Positions 1-7,210 of a stretch of DNA of 7,694 nucleotides are shown piece by piece. Location: contig JAGWPH010000028.1 in NCBI GenBank assembly GCA_028870615.1, positions 1-7,694 on the forward strand, given 5' to 3'. Under the pieces are notes generated by a model, which had not been told where the DNA came from, ran no database searches, and worked only from the letters and a program-made list of their open reading frames with translations. The first letter of the stretch is position 1. Each line of letters begins with the position of its first letter. The position numbers and the translations under genes were made by a program. The DNA is from Betaproteobacteria bacterium. Its GTDB lineage: Bacteria > Pseudomonadota > Gammaproteobacteria > Burkholderiales > Ferrovaceae.

Positions 1-807
1 CACACCAAAATGTGCAAGGAATACGCCTTTGGGGCGCAATGTTTCGTGGCTGGCGTCACACCAAAAAAAGGAGGCCAGAGCTACGAGGGCATCCCTATTT
101 ATGACAGCGTTAAGGAAGCCAAAGCCCAAACCGGCGCCACGGTGTCGGTGGTCTATGTGCCTCCTCCTTTTGCCGCGGCAGCCATTGATGAAGCAGTCGA
201 GTCGGGCATCGATCTCGTGATCTGCATAACCGAAGGGATTCCGGTGCGTGACATGATTCGTACCCGTTACAAGATGCAGGGGAGCAAGACGCTACTGATC
301 GGACCCAATTGCCCCGGGCTGATCACGCCGGACGAGATCAAGATTGGCATCATGCCGGGACATATCCATAAAAAAGGCCCCATCGGCGTGGTCTCCCGTT
401 CCGGCACGCTGACCTACGAAGCGGTAGGCCAGTTGCGCGAACTGGGGCTGGGTCAGTCCAGTTGTGTGGGTATCGGCGGGGATCCGGTCAACGGCATGAA
501 GCATATCGACGTCATGAAATTGTTCAATGATGATCCTGACACCGAAGCAGTCATCATGGTAGGTGAGATCGGCGGCAGCGATGAAGAAATCTGTGCCCGG
601 TGGATCAAGGACCACATGAAAAAGCCGGTCATCGGCTTCATCGCCGGCGTGACGGCACCTCCCGGAAAACGTATGGGCCACGCAGGCGCCATTATTTCCG
701 GGGGCAAAGGCACGGCCCAGGAAAAGTTGGCGGTGATGGAAGAGTGCGGGATCAAAGTCACCAAAAATCCGGCTGAGATGGGCAAGACACTCAAGTCCGT
801 GTTGTAG
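1..807 (+). CDS. sucD: Succinyl-CoA ligase (ADP-forming) subunit alpha, 5'-truncated by the window edge
   Basis: This is the alpha subunit of succinyl-CoA synthetase, the cytoplasmic TCA-cycle enzyme that converts succinyl-CoA, ADP (or GDP) and phosphate to succinate, CoA and ATP (or GTP), working with SucB/SucC beta. The frame is open from base 1 (first codons His-Thr-Lys-Met). Comparison with E. coli SucD (recalled) places base 1 at about residue 24, so about 23 N-terminal residues, including the first CoA-binding glycine loop, lie outside the window; the ATG at 10 is internal. Visible motifs are [20 protein letters not shown] (from base 301), [21 protein letters not shown] and [10 protein letters not shown]. 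The last holds the phosphohistidine (CAC at 679-681) that carries phosphate during catalysis. The C-terminus ends at the family's usual place (TAG 805-807). sucC would be expected just upstream. Identification is very secure. Confidence 0.97.
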   Translation, partial: HTKMCKEYAFGAQCFVAGVTPKKGGQSYEGIPIYDSVKEAKAQTGATVSVVYVPPPFAAAAIDEAVESGIDLVICITEGIPVRDMIRTRYKMQGSKTLLIGPNCPGLITPDEIKIGIMPGHIHKKGPIGVVSRSGTLTYEAVGQLRELGLGQSSCVGIGGDPVNGMKHIDVMKLFNDDPDTEAVIMVGEIGGSDEEICARWIKDHMKKPVIGFIAGVTAPPGKRMGHAGAIISGGKGTAQEKLAVMEECGIKVTKNPAEMGKTLKSVL

Positions 808-811
808 GAAG

Positions 812-866
812 AAAGAAAACCGGGGGTCAGGCCTCAAATGCATTTGAGGCCTGACCCCTTTTCTTT
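812..866. terminator. Bidirectional intrinsic terminator built on a 36-bp perfect palindrome
   Basis: The gap between the converging sucD and fur genes contains a perfect palindrome at 823-858 with 18-bp arms (GGGGTCAGGCCTCAAATG and its exact complement, no spacer). It is flanked by AAAGAAAA (812-819) and its complement TTTTCTTT (859-866), with a 3-base interruption (CCG, 820-822) on the left only. On either strand an RNA would form a long GC-rich hairpin followed by a U-rich tract. The stem lies 15 bases after the sucD stop and 17 bases after the fur stop, so it should end both transcripts. The palindrome itself is seen directly; terminator function is inferred. A loopless 18-bp perfect stem is longer and more exact than ordinary terminators need, so it may be a repeated element (see findings). 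Confidence 0.85.
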
Positions 867-875
867 ATCCGTCTC

Positions 876-1301
876 CTACTTTTTGCGCGGGCAGTTTTCG
901 TTCAGGCAATCGGCATAGATCTGGAGCGAGTGATCATGGATGGAAAATCCGCGTTCCTTCGCGACCCGGGCCTGACGCCGTTCAATTTCAGCATCGAAGA
1001 ACTCCACCACATGCCCGCACTGGAGGCAAACCAGATGGTCGTGGTGCTCGCCGGGGTTGAGTTCAAATACCGCCTTGCCGCTCTCAAAATGGTGACGCAC
1101 CAGAAGTCCAGCCTGCTCAAATTGGGTCAGAACCCGGTACACCGTGGCCAGCCCAATTTCCATACCGTCTTGCTGCAGGCGCTTGTAAACCTCTTCGGCG
1201 CTCAAATGCCGGGTTTCAGAATTTTCGAACAACCCAAGCACCTTAAGGCGTGGTAGCGTCGCTTTAAGGCCAATGTCCTTGAGATCTTGCGGAACACTCA
1301 T
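876..1301 (-). CDS. fur: Ferric uptake regulator Fur
   Basis: Cytoplasmic, dimeric, Fe(II)-responsive repressor of iron-uptake genes; 141 residues. The N-terminal winged-helix domain (about 1-83) contains GLKATLPRLKVL, HLSAEEVYKRL and the signature GLATVYRVLTQFEQAGL. The C-terminal dimerisation and metal domain has HHDHLVCLQCG (86-96). Metal ligands match E. coli Fur with an offset of one: H32, E80, H87, H89 (regulatory site) and H86, D88, E107, H124. C92/C95 and a second pair C132/C137 could bind structural zinc. The start at 1301 was chosen because it reproduces the usual Fur N-terminus. The frame stays open upstream to 1469, but that extension is not Fur-like and runs antisense through bamE. 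The ribosome-binding site is poor (a C-run just before ATG), which suggests weak or unusual initiation. It is divergent from bamE, a common fur neighbour in proteobacteria. Confidence 0.96.
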   Translation of the reverse strand: MSVPQDLKDIGLKATLPRLKVLGLFENSETRHLSAEEVYKRLQQDGMEIGLATVYRVLTQFEQAGLLVRHHFESGKAVFELNPGEHHDHLVCLQCGHVVEFFDAEIERRQARVAKERGFSIHDHSLQIYADCLNENCPRKK

Positions 1302-1363
1302 GGGGGGAATCTGCAGGTGAAGATGGGTTATTATAAGCAGATTGGGCTGTACTGGATAAAACA
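1302..1363. promoter_or_regulatory. Divergent fur/bamE promoter region
   Basis: These 62 bases separate the start codons of fur (minus) and bamE (plus) and should hold both promoters. On the minus strand a consensus -10 TATAAT (complement of 1330-1335) lies about 29 bases upstream of the fur ATG, giving a leader of roughly 22 bases. A weak TTATCC about 18 bases further upstream could be its -35. On the plus strand overlapping TATTAT (1329-1334) or TATAAG (1332-1337) could be a -10 for bamE, but no good -35 is visible. The two candidate -10 elements overlap, so the two promoters could interfere. I see no convincing 19-bp Fur box. Confidence 0.5.
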
Positions 1364-1864
1364 ATGATTCGATCTGTCGCTGCGCTATTTCTGCTGATGC
1401 TGGCTGGCTGTTCCTCGTTGAGCATGCCGTCGTTCTCGAGTTTCCCTTCGTTCCCGAGCCTGTCGTCACTGCCGAGCTGGCCTAGCCTGTCTTCCATCAA
1501 ACCTTACACCCTGGATGTTCAGCAGGGCGTCGTTATCGACCCCGAAATGATCGGACGGCTGAAAGAGGGGATGACCCGGGTCCAGGTGGGGTTTGTGCTG
1601 GGGACGCCGTTATTGGCCGATCCTTTTCATGCCAATCGTTGGGACTATGTGTATTACGTGCGAAAAAAAGGAATAGTGGATCACCCACACAACCTGACCG
1701 TCTTCTTCAAGGATGGCAAGTTGCAACGGTTTGAGACGGACTATGCGTTGCCGCCTCCGGCCACTGCTGCGGCCGCCACGGCAACCCCACCTGCTGGGGC
1801 CAAGCCCGCTGCACCCGTACTTCCGCCAGCCGCTGTGCCAGTGCCCCCTATAGAGCCTCATTGA
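1364..1864 (+). CDS. bamE: Outer membrane protein assembly factor BamE (OmlA/SmpA), lipoprotein
   Basis: Small lipoprotein of the BAM complex that inserts beta-barrel proteins into the outer membrane; 166 residues. Residues 1-16 form a lipoprotein signal peptide (MIRS, hydrophobic core, lipobox LAGC with acylated C16); S17 at +2 favours outer-membrane sorting. Residues 47-125 are the BamE domain: YTLDVQQG, GRLKEGMTRVQV, LGTPLLADPFHANRWDYVYY and LTVFFKDGKLQRFE are classic family blocks. Two parts are unusual. Residues 17-46 are a Ser/Pro/aromatic tether with PS(F/L/W) repeats, where E. coli BamE has only a few residues. Residues 130-166 are a Pro/Ala-rich low-complexity tail. The start ATG is the only one that gives a good signal peptide; a weak GGA lies before it. 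The stop is one base before the dapB start, so the two genes are very likely co-transcribed and translationally coupled. Confidence 0.95.
   Translation: MIRSVAALFLLMLAGCSSLSMPSFSSFPSFPSLSSLPSWPSLSSIKPYTLDVQQGVVIDPEMIGRLKEGMTRVQVGFVLGTPLLADPFHANRWDYVYYVRKKGIVDHPHNLTVFFKDGKLQRFETDYALPPPATAAAATATPPAGAKPAAPVLPPAAVPVPPIEPH
1424..1495 (+). repeat. Pro-Ser-aromatic repeat tract in the BamE tether
   Basis: Codons 21-44 of bamE encode an imperfect repeat: a short copy MPSFSS (1424-1441), then two 9-residue copies FPSFPSLSS (1442-1468) and LPSWPSLSS (1469-1495). The pattern is hydrophobic-P-S-aromatic-P-S-L-S-S. Synonymous codons differ between the copies (TCG versus AGC for Ser, for example), so this is an old or selected protein repeat and not a fresh DNA duplication. 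It lies between the lipidated cysteine and the folded domain and probably acts as an extended linker. Confidence 0.7.
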
Positions 1865-1865
1865 T

Positions 1866-2693
1866 ATGGCGCTTGGACTTTGCATTGCGGGTGGCAGTGG
1901 GCGAATGGGACGGGCCCTGATGGAAGCGGTGGTCGCGGCGGACGACCTGGCACTGACCGGCGTGCTGGAACAGGAAGGCAACCCCTACCTTGGACGCAAC
2001 CCCGGGGACTGGCTGGGCGTTCCTGTTGATGCGGTCATAACCTCAGATGTGCGGGCGGCACTTGAAGCCAGTCAGGTGATGATTGACTTTACCCGACCTG
2101 CGGGGACGCTGGCGCATCTTGCTGCATGCCAGTCACTGGGGCGTGGCATCGTGATCGGGACGACGGGTTTTGGCGAAGCTGATAAGGAAACCATTCGGGT
2201 GGCCAGCCAACGGATCCCGATTGTTTTTGCGCCCAACATGAGCATGGGCGTGACGCTCTCGCTCGCCCTGCTGGACCTTGCGGCGCGGGTGCTGCAACCC
2301 GGATTTGATGTTGAGATCATGGAAGCGCATCATCGCCACAAAGTAGACGCTCCCTCAGGGACAGCGCTGCGTATGGGCGAGGTGGTGGCGGCAGCGCGCG
2401 GCCAGCGCCTGGCGGAAGTGGCTGTTTACGGCCGCGAAGGGGTCACCGGGGAACGCCAGCCAGGTACCATTGGATTTGCGACGGTGCGTGGAGGGGATGT
2501 GGTTGGGGATCATACCGTTGCATTCATGGGGCTCGGCGAGCGGATTGAAATTACCCACAAGGCCAGCAGCCGCGCCAACTTCGCCTTGGGCGCGTTGCGC
2601 GCCGCCCGGTTTATCGCTGACAAAACCGCGGGCCTGTACGACATGCGGGATGTTTTGGGGCTTGCAGGCCTGTTGGGGCAGAGTCGGGTTTGA
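1866..2693 (+). CDS. dapB: 4-hydroxy-tetrahydrodipicolinate reductase DapB
   Basis: Cytoplasmic NAD(P)H-dependent enzyme of the lysine/meso-diaminopimelate pathway; it reduces 4-hydroxy-tetrahydrodipicolinate to tetrahydrodipicolinate, feeding both lysine and peptidoglycan synthesis. It has 275 residues, the usual length. The N-terminal Rossmann fold has the dinucleotide-binding loop IAGGSGRMG (7-15) and IGTTG (97-101). The substrate domain carries the family signature EAHHRHKVDAPSGTA (153-167), where H155 and K159 correspond to catalytic H159 and K163 of E. coli DapB. A Rossmann segment FAPNMSMGV (121-129) and the C-terminal GLYDMRDVLGL (256-266) are also typical. The stop of bamE (TGA 1862-1864) is followed by one base and then this ATG; there is no clear Shine-Dalgarno site, so translation probably depends on ribosomes finishing bamE. 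Its last codons overlap the predicted carA promoter. Confidence 0.97.
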   Translation: MALGLCIAGGSGRMGRALMEAVVAADDLALTGVLEQEGNPYLGRNPGDWLGVPVDAVITSDVRAALEASQVMIDFTRPAGTLAHLAACQSLGRGIVIGTTGFGEADKETIRVASQRIPIVFAPNMSMGVTLSLALLDLAARVLQPGFDVEIMEAHHRHKVDAPSGTALRMGEVVAAARGQRLAEVAVYGREGVTGERQPGTIGFATVRGGDVVGDHTVAFMGLGERIEITHKASSRANFALGALRAARFIADKTAGLYDMRDVLGLAGLLGQSRV

Positions 2694-2718
2694 TCGACGC
2701 ACCCTTTTAGGGTATCAT
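2690..2718 (+). promoter_or_regulatory. Sigma70-type promoter for carA-carB-greA
   Basis: TTGATC (2690-2695) and TATCAT (2713-2718) are separated by exactly 17 bases, each matching the sigma70 consensus at four or five of six positions. The -35 overlaps the dapB stop codon. Transcription would start near 2725, giving a leader of about 74 bases. The spacer contains a small perfect inverted repeat, ACCCT-TTT-AGGGT (2701-2713), which could be an operator. Function is inferred from sequence only. Confidence 0.65.
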
Positions 2719-2730
2719 TCCGGCAATCGG

Positions 2731-2767
2731 AAACGGGAAAGTCGCGTACAGCGTCCTTCCCGTTTTT
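2731..2767 (+). terminator. Terminator-like hairpin in the carA leader (dapB terminator and/or carAB attenuator)
   Basis: AAACGGGAA (2731-2739) pairs perfectly with TTCCCGTTT (2757-2765), and an inner CGC/GCG stem (2743-2745 with 2751-2753) closes a 5-base loop. The 3' arm runs into TTTTT (2763-2767). This has the form of a Rho-independent terminator. It lies downstream of the predicted carA promoter and 31 bases before the carA start, so it would act on read-through from dapB and also on carA's own transcript. No ATG-initiated leader peptide and no clear competing antiterminator stem are visible between the predicted start site and carA, so any attenuation mechanism is unknown. The structure is directly visible; its role is inferred. 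Confidence 0.65.
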
Positions 2768-2798
2768 CATATCAAATCCCTTCTGGAGCACTCTTGTA

Positions 2799-3947
2799 AT
2801 GGCCCATGCCAGTGCCGCAACGACGATTGCGCCCGCCATTCTGGTTCTGGCGGACGGGTCGGTGTTTCGGGGGCAATCCGTCGGCACGCCGGGAATCAGT
2901 GTGGGCGAAGTGGTTTTCAACACGGCCATGACCGGTTACCAGGAAATTCTGACAGACCCCTCCTACTGCCGCCAGATCGTCACTTTGACCTGCCCCCATA
3001 TCGGAAATGTGGGGACCACTCCGGAAGACGCAGAGTCAGGTTCGGTGTTTGCCGCTGGCTTGGTCATTCGCGATTTGCCGCGTCAGGTTTCCAATTGGCG
3101 CTCACAACAATCCCTCACGGATTACCTGATAGAACGACGCGTGGTGACCATTGCCGGAATCGACACGCGCCGTCTGACGCGACTGTTACGCGAGAAAGGG
3201 GCGCAGAATGGCTGTCTTATGGCGGGCGACATAGATGAGCCGACCGCCCTGGCTGCAGCGCAGGCCTTTCCGGGATTGGCAGGAATGGATCTGGCGCGCG
3301 TCGTAAGTTGCACCGCTCCGTACGAATGGACCGAGGGCAGCTGGCGACTGGGGCAGGGATTTGCCGCGACGGGTGAGAACCACTTTCGGGTGGTGGCCTA
3401 CGATTACGGCATCAAGCGCAATATTCTGAGATTGTTGCGCGATCGGGGCTGCCAGGTGACCGTGGTGCCAGCCATGACGTCAGCCGAGACCGCGCTGCAA
3501 TATCGTCCGGACGGTGTGTTCCTGTCCAACGGGCCAGGCGATCCGGAGCCCTGCGACTATGCCATCACGGCCATCCGCAAGATCGTCGAGGCGGGTGTGC
3601 CTACGTTTGGCATTTGCCTGGGACACCAGCTCCTGGCCCTGGCTTCGGGTGGACGAACGCTTAAAATGAAGTTCGGACATCATGGGGCCAATCATCCGGT
3701 TCAGGATCTCGATACGCGGCGTGTGATGATCACCAGCCAGAATCACGGGTTCGCGGTGGATCCGGACCTGCCCGGCAATCTGCGCGCCACCCATTTGTCT
3801 TTGTTCGATGGCAGCCTGCAAGGAATGACCCGAACAGACCGGCCCGCCTTCAGCTTTCAGGGGCATCCCGAGGCAAGCCCTGGACCCCACGATGCCAGCG
3901 CCCTGTTTGACCATTTCATCCATCTGATGAAAGCCCGTAAGACCTGA
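2799..3947 (+). CDS. carA: Carbamoyl-phosphate synthase small subunit (glutamine amidotransferase)
   Basis: CarA hydrolyses glutamine and channels ammonia to CarB for carbamoyl phosphate synthesis, the shared first step of arginine and pyrimidine synthesis. It has 382 residues, equal to E. coli CarA (about 382). The N-terminal CPSase domain carries [21 protein letters not shown] (36-56, family signature region) and [18 protein letters not shown]. The C-terminal class I amidotransferase domain has FLSNGPGDP (241-249), the nucleophile elbow FGICLGHQ with C273, [10 protein letters not shown], and [11 protein letters not shown] with H356 and E358, so the catalytic triad is intact. The N-terminus is about eight residues longer than in E. 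coli, with an Ala/Thr-rich start. ATG 2799 is supported by GGAG at 2785-2788, ten bases upstream. carB follows after 11 bases, in one operon. Confidence 0.98.
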   Translation: MAHASAATTIAPAILVLADGSVFRGQSVGTPGISVGEVVFNTAMTGYQEILTDPSYCRQIVTLTCPHIGNVGTTPEDAESGSVFAAGLVIRDLPRQVSNWRSQQSLTDYLIERRVVTIAGIDTRRLTRLLREKGAQNGCLMAGDIDEPTALAAAQAFPGLAGMDLARVVSCTAPYEWTEGSWRLGQGFAATGENHFRVVAYDYGIKRNILRLLRDRGCQVTVVPAMTSAETALQYRPDGVFLSNGPGDPEPCDYAITAIRKIVEAGVPTFGICLGHQLLALASGGRTLKMKFGHHGANHPVQDLDTRRVMITSQNHGFAVDPDLPGNLRATHLSLFDGSLQGMTRTDRPAFSFQGHPEASPGPHDASALFDHFIHLMKARKT

Positions 3948-3958
3948 CCGAGACTGCC

Positions 3959-6900
3959 ATGCCCAAACGCACAGACATCCAGTCCATCCTGATCATCGGC
4001 GCCGGCCCGATTGTCATCGGCCAGGCTTGCGAATTTGACTACTCCGGGGCGCAAGCTTGCAAGGCGTTACGTGAGGAAGGGTATCGGGTCATTCTGGTCA
4101 ATTCCAATCCGGCGACGATCATGACTGATCCGGAGATGGCCGATGTCACGTACATCGAGCCCGTGACCTGGAAGATCGTCGAGCAGATCATCGCCAAGGA
4201 GCGACCCGACGCCCTGTTGCCCACAATGGGAGGCCAGACGGCACTCAATTGCGCCCTGGACCTGGCACGCGAAGGCGTGCTCGAAAAGTACGGCGTCGAA
4301 ATGATCGGTGCGCGTAAAGAAGCCATAGACAAGGCGGAAGACCGCGAAAAATTCAAGGTCGCCATGGCACGGATCGGCTTATCCACGCCCCGTTCCGCCA
4401 TTGCCCACAGTATTGAAGAAGCGCTTCAGGTCCAGGCTCTGGTGGGTTTTCCGACAATCATTCGTCCCTCTTTTACCATGGGGGGCAGTGGGGGTGGGAT
4501 TGCCTACAATCAGGAAGAGTTTCTTGCGATTTGCGAGCGCGGGTTGGATGCCTCACCCACGCGTGAACTGCTGGTGGAAGAGTCAGTCATCGGTTGGAAA
4601 GAGTTCGAAATGGAAGTGGTACGCGACCGCAATGACAACTGCATTATCGTTTGCTCCATCGAAAACTTTGATGCCATGGGAGTTCATACCGGTGATTCCA
4701 TTACCGTAGCACCCGCCCAAACGCTGACGGACAAGGAGTACCAGATCATGCGCAATGCTTCATTGGCAGTGCTGCGCGAAATCGGGGTGGAAACGGGCGG
4801 CTCCAATGTGCAGTTTGCGGTCAACCCGGCCGATGGCCGCATGATTGTTATTGAAATGAACCCGCGGGTATCACGCTCTTCGGCGCTGGCTTCCAAGGCG
4901 ACTGGTTTTCCGATTGCCAAGGTGGCGGCCAAATTGGCTGTGGGATATACCCTCGATGAACTGAAAAACGACATCACAGGATCAACCACACCGGCTTCCT
5001 TTGAACCCAGCATTGATTATGTGGTGACCAAAGTACCGCGTTTTGCTTTCGAAAAATTTCCTCAGGCCGATGACCGTCTGACAACACAGATGAAATCGGT
5101 GGGCGAAGTCATGGCGATTGGACGCTCCTTCCAGGAGTCGCTGCAAAAGGCGTTGCGTGGACTGGAAACGGGTGCCAATGGTTTGGACGAACTCTCTACC
5201 GACCGCACCGAAATTGAAACCGAGTTGGCTGACCCCGGTCCCTACCGCTTGTGGTACCTGGCCGATGCATTTCGTATCGGAATGACGATTGATGAGGTGC
5301 ATCGCCTCTCTCGCATAGACCCCTGGTTCCTGGCTGAAATCCGTAACCTGGTCGAAGAAGAATCCGGCTTGCGCGGGCAATCGCTGGCAGCGCTGGAAGT
5401 CGGGCGTCTGCGGCATCTTAAACGCAAGGGTTTTTCGGATCGACGGCTTGCGATGCTATTGGGCACGGACGAACACCAGATCCGGGCACGTCGCCATGCG
5501 CTCAATATCAGGCCCGTATTCAAGCGAGTGGACACCTGCGCTGCGGAGTTTGCCACCAGTACGGCCTACCAGTACTCCAGTTACGATGAGGAGTGTGAAG
5601 CACGCCCCACCCTCCGCAAAAAAATCATGGTGCTGGGGGGTGGCCCCAACCGAATCGGGCAGGGCATCGAATTCGATTACTGTTGTGTACATGCGGCTCT
5701 GGCTTTGCGCGAAGACGGTTTCGAGACCATCATGGTCAATTGCAATCCAGAGACCGTCTCGACAGATTACGATACCTCCGATCGTCTGTATTTCGAACCG
5801 CTGACACTGGAGGATGTCCTGGAAATCGTTGCTATCGAACAGCCTCAGGGGGTCATCGTCCAGTTTGGAGGGCAGACGCCACTCAAGCTGGCGCGCGGGC
5901 TGGAAGCTGCCGGTGTGCCCATTATCGGAACGGCACCGGACAGTATCGATCGTGCTGAGGACCGGCAACGGTTCCAGCAGATGCTTCATGAGTTGGGATT
6001 GCGTCAACCCGAAAACCGCATTTCCTTTGATCGTGAATCCACACTGACCATTGCCGGCGAATTGGGTTACCCGATGGTGGTGCGCCCCAGTTACGTGTTG
6101 GGCGGGCGTGCCATGCAAATCGTTCATACGTCGGCGGATCTTGAAAAATATCTACGCGATGTTGTTACGGATATCGATGGCATGACAGGCGTTGCCGTGA
6201 CCCGCGACGCGCCCATCCTGCTGGACCGTTTTCTTAACGATGCCATTGAAGTCGATGTGGATGCGGTATCCGATGGCCACCAGGTGGTGATCGGCGGCAT
6301 CATGGAGCATATCGAGCAGGCGGGCGTTCATTCTGGCGATTCGGCCTGTTCACTGCCCCCCTTCAGCCTGTCTGCCGCACTCCAGGATGAGCTGCGTCGT
6401 CAGACCGTGATGATGGCCCGCGAGCTGGGTGTCGTGGGGCTGATGAATGTGCAGTTTGCCATTCAGGGCGAGACGGTCTATGTCCTGGAGGTTAATCCGC
6501 GCGCATCACGTACGGTGCCCTACGTGGCCAAGGCCACCGGTCGGCAGCTCGCCAAAATCGCGGTACGCTGTATGGTGGGACAGTCGCTTGCGGCGCAGGG
6601 CGTGACTTCCGAAATTGTCCCGCCGCACTATTCCGTGAAGGAAGCTGTGTTTCCCTTCATCAAGTTTCCTGGGGTCGATCCCATTCTTGGGCCTGAGATG
6701 AAGTCCACGGGAGAAGTGATGGGTGTGGGTGCGACTTTTGCCGAGGCCTTTGTAAAGTCTCAACTGGCCGCTGGAGTGAAGTTGCCCACCGGTGGCAAGG
6801 TCTTCATTAGTGTCCGAAACGCCGACAAGCCACCCATTGTGGAAATCGCCCGCAGCCTCTCAGCCATGGGGTTTACCCTGGTCGCCACGCGAGGCACCTG

Positions 6901-7210
6901 TGCCGCACTCAAAGCGGCCGGACTCCAGGCGACCCTGGTCAACAAGGTTGCGGAAGGCCGCCCACACATCGTGGATATGGTCAAAAATCGGGAAATCAGT
7001 CTTATCATCAACACGGTTGAGGAACAGTCGCGCGCGGTCCAGGACTCCTGGTCCATCCGCAATGCGGCGCTGCAAGGGCGGGTGACTTACTACACCACGG
7101 TGGCGGGTGCGCGCGCTGCCTGTCTGGGAATGCAATTGACGCAACGCCTGGACATTTACGATCTTCAAACGCTACAAGGGCAAATACAACGGGCAGGAGT
7201 AGAGGTATGA
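3959..7210 (+). CDS. carB: Carbamoyl-phosphate synthase large subunit
   Basis: CarB makes carbamoyl phosphate from bicarbonate, two ATP and ammonia delivered by CarA. It has 1083 residues, against 1073 in E. coli. The order is: carboxyphosphate ATP-grasp half (1 to about 402; [10 protein letters not shown] at 13-22, [33 protein letters not shown]); oligomerisation domain (about 403-547, roughly six residues shorter than in E. coli); carbamate-phosphorylating ATP-grasp half (about 555-940; [44 protein letters not shown]); and an MGS-like allosteric domain (about 945-1083). Ornithine-site residues appear conserved (E786, D794, E895, Y1044, T1046). In the nucleotide pocket K957, T977, T980, K996 and N1018 are present, but the motif INTT of E. 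coli reads INTV. An extra loop of about nine residues lies near 737-746. Only a weak GAG precedes ATG 3959. The stop overlaps the greA start. Confidence 0.98.
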   Translation: MPKRTDIQSILIIGAGPIVIGQACEFDYSGAQACKALREEGYRVILVNSNPATIMTDPEMADVTYIEPVTWKIVEQIIAKERPDALLPTMGGQTALNCALDLAREGVLEKYGVEMIGARKEAIDKAEDREKFKVAMARIGLSTPRSAIAHSIEEALQVQALVGFPTIIRPSFTMGGSGGGIAYNQEEFLAICERGLDASPTRELLVEESVIGWKEFEMEVVRDRNDNCIIVCSIENFDAMGVHTGDSITVAPAQTLTDKEYQIMRNASLAVLREIGVETGGSNVQFAVNPADGRMIVIEMNPRVSRSSALASKATGFPIAKVAAKLAVGYTLDELKNDITGSTTPASFEPSIDYVVTKVPRFAFEKFPQADDRLTTQMKSVGEVMAIGRSFQESLQKALRGLETGANGLDELSTDRTEIETELADPGPYRLWYLADAFRIGMTIDEVHRLSRIDPWFLAEIRNLVEEESGLRGQSLAALEVGRLRHLKRKGFSDRRLAMLLGTDEHQIRARRHALNIRPVFKRVDTCAAEFATSTAYQYSSYDEECEARPTLRKKIMVLGGGPNRIGQGIEFDYCCVHAALALREDGFETIMVNCNPETVSTDYDTSDRLYFEPLTLEDVLEIVAIEQPQGVIVQFGGQTPLKLARGLEAAGVPIIGTAPDSIDRAEDRQRFQQMLHELGLRQPENRISFDRESTLTIAGELGYPMVVRPSYVLGGRAMQIVHTSADLEKYLRDVVTDIDGMTGVAVTRDAPILLDRFLNDAIEVDVDAVSDGHQVVIGGIMEHIEQAGVHSGDSACSLPPFSLSAALQDELRRQTVMMARELGVVGLMNVQFAIQGETVYVLEVNPRASRTVPYVAKATGRQLAKIAVRCMVGQSLAAQGVTSEIVPPHYSVKEAVFPFIKFPGVDPILGPEMKSTGEVMGVGATFAEAFVKSQLAAGVKLPTGGKVFISVRNADKPPIVEIARSLSAMGFTLVATRGTCAALKAAGLQATLVNKVAEGRPHIVDMVKNREISLIINTVEEQSRAVQDSWSIRNAALQGRVTYYTTVAGARAACLGMQLTQRLDIYDLQTLQGQIQRAGVEV

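Noticed and set aside
292..843. Open frame (183 codons) on the minus strand across sucD and half of the palindrome
   Set aside because: Antisense to conserved SucD motifs; its start would lie inside the terminator palindrome and its composition is His/Arg-rich shadow sequence.
1302..1363. A Fur box for autoregulation in the fur-bamE gap
   Set aside because: The AT-rich stretch around 1328-1336 is too short and does not fit the 19-bp GATAATGATAATCATTATC pattern or its overlapping hexamer form.
1302..1469. A 56-residue N-terminal extension of Fur, as the frame stays open to an ATG at 1469 on the minus strand
   Set aside because: The extension has no resemblance to Fur N-termini, runs antisense through the bamE signal peptide and tether, and would remove the promoter region. 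Start at 1301 gives a normal Fur.
2725..2798. A leader peptide for carA attenuation
   Set aside because: No ATG or GTG start followed by a short open frame is visible between the predicted transcription start and the carA ATG.
5456..6127. Long open frame (223 codons) on the minus strand inside carB
   Set aside because: It is antisense to strongly conserved CarB sequence, its translation is not recognisable, and long shadow frames are expected in GC-rich coding DNA.
3959..7210. Repeated motifs in the two halves of carB as a recent duplication
   Set aside because: The two ATP-grasp halves are the ancient internal duplication common to all CarB proteins.
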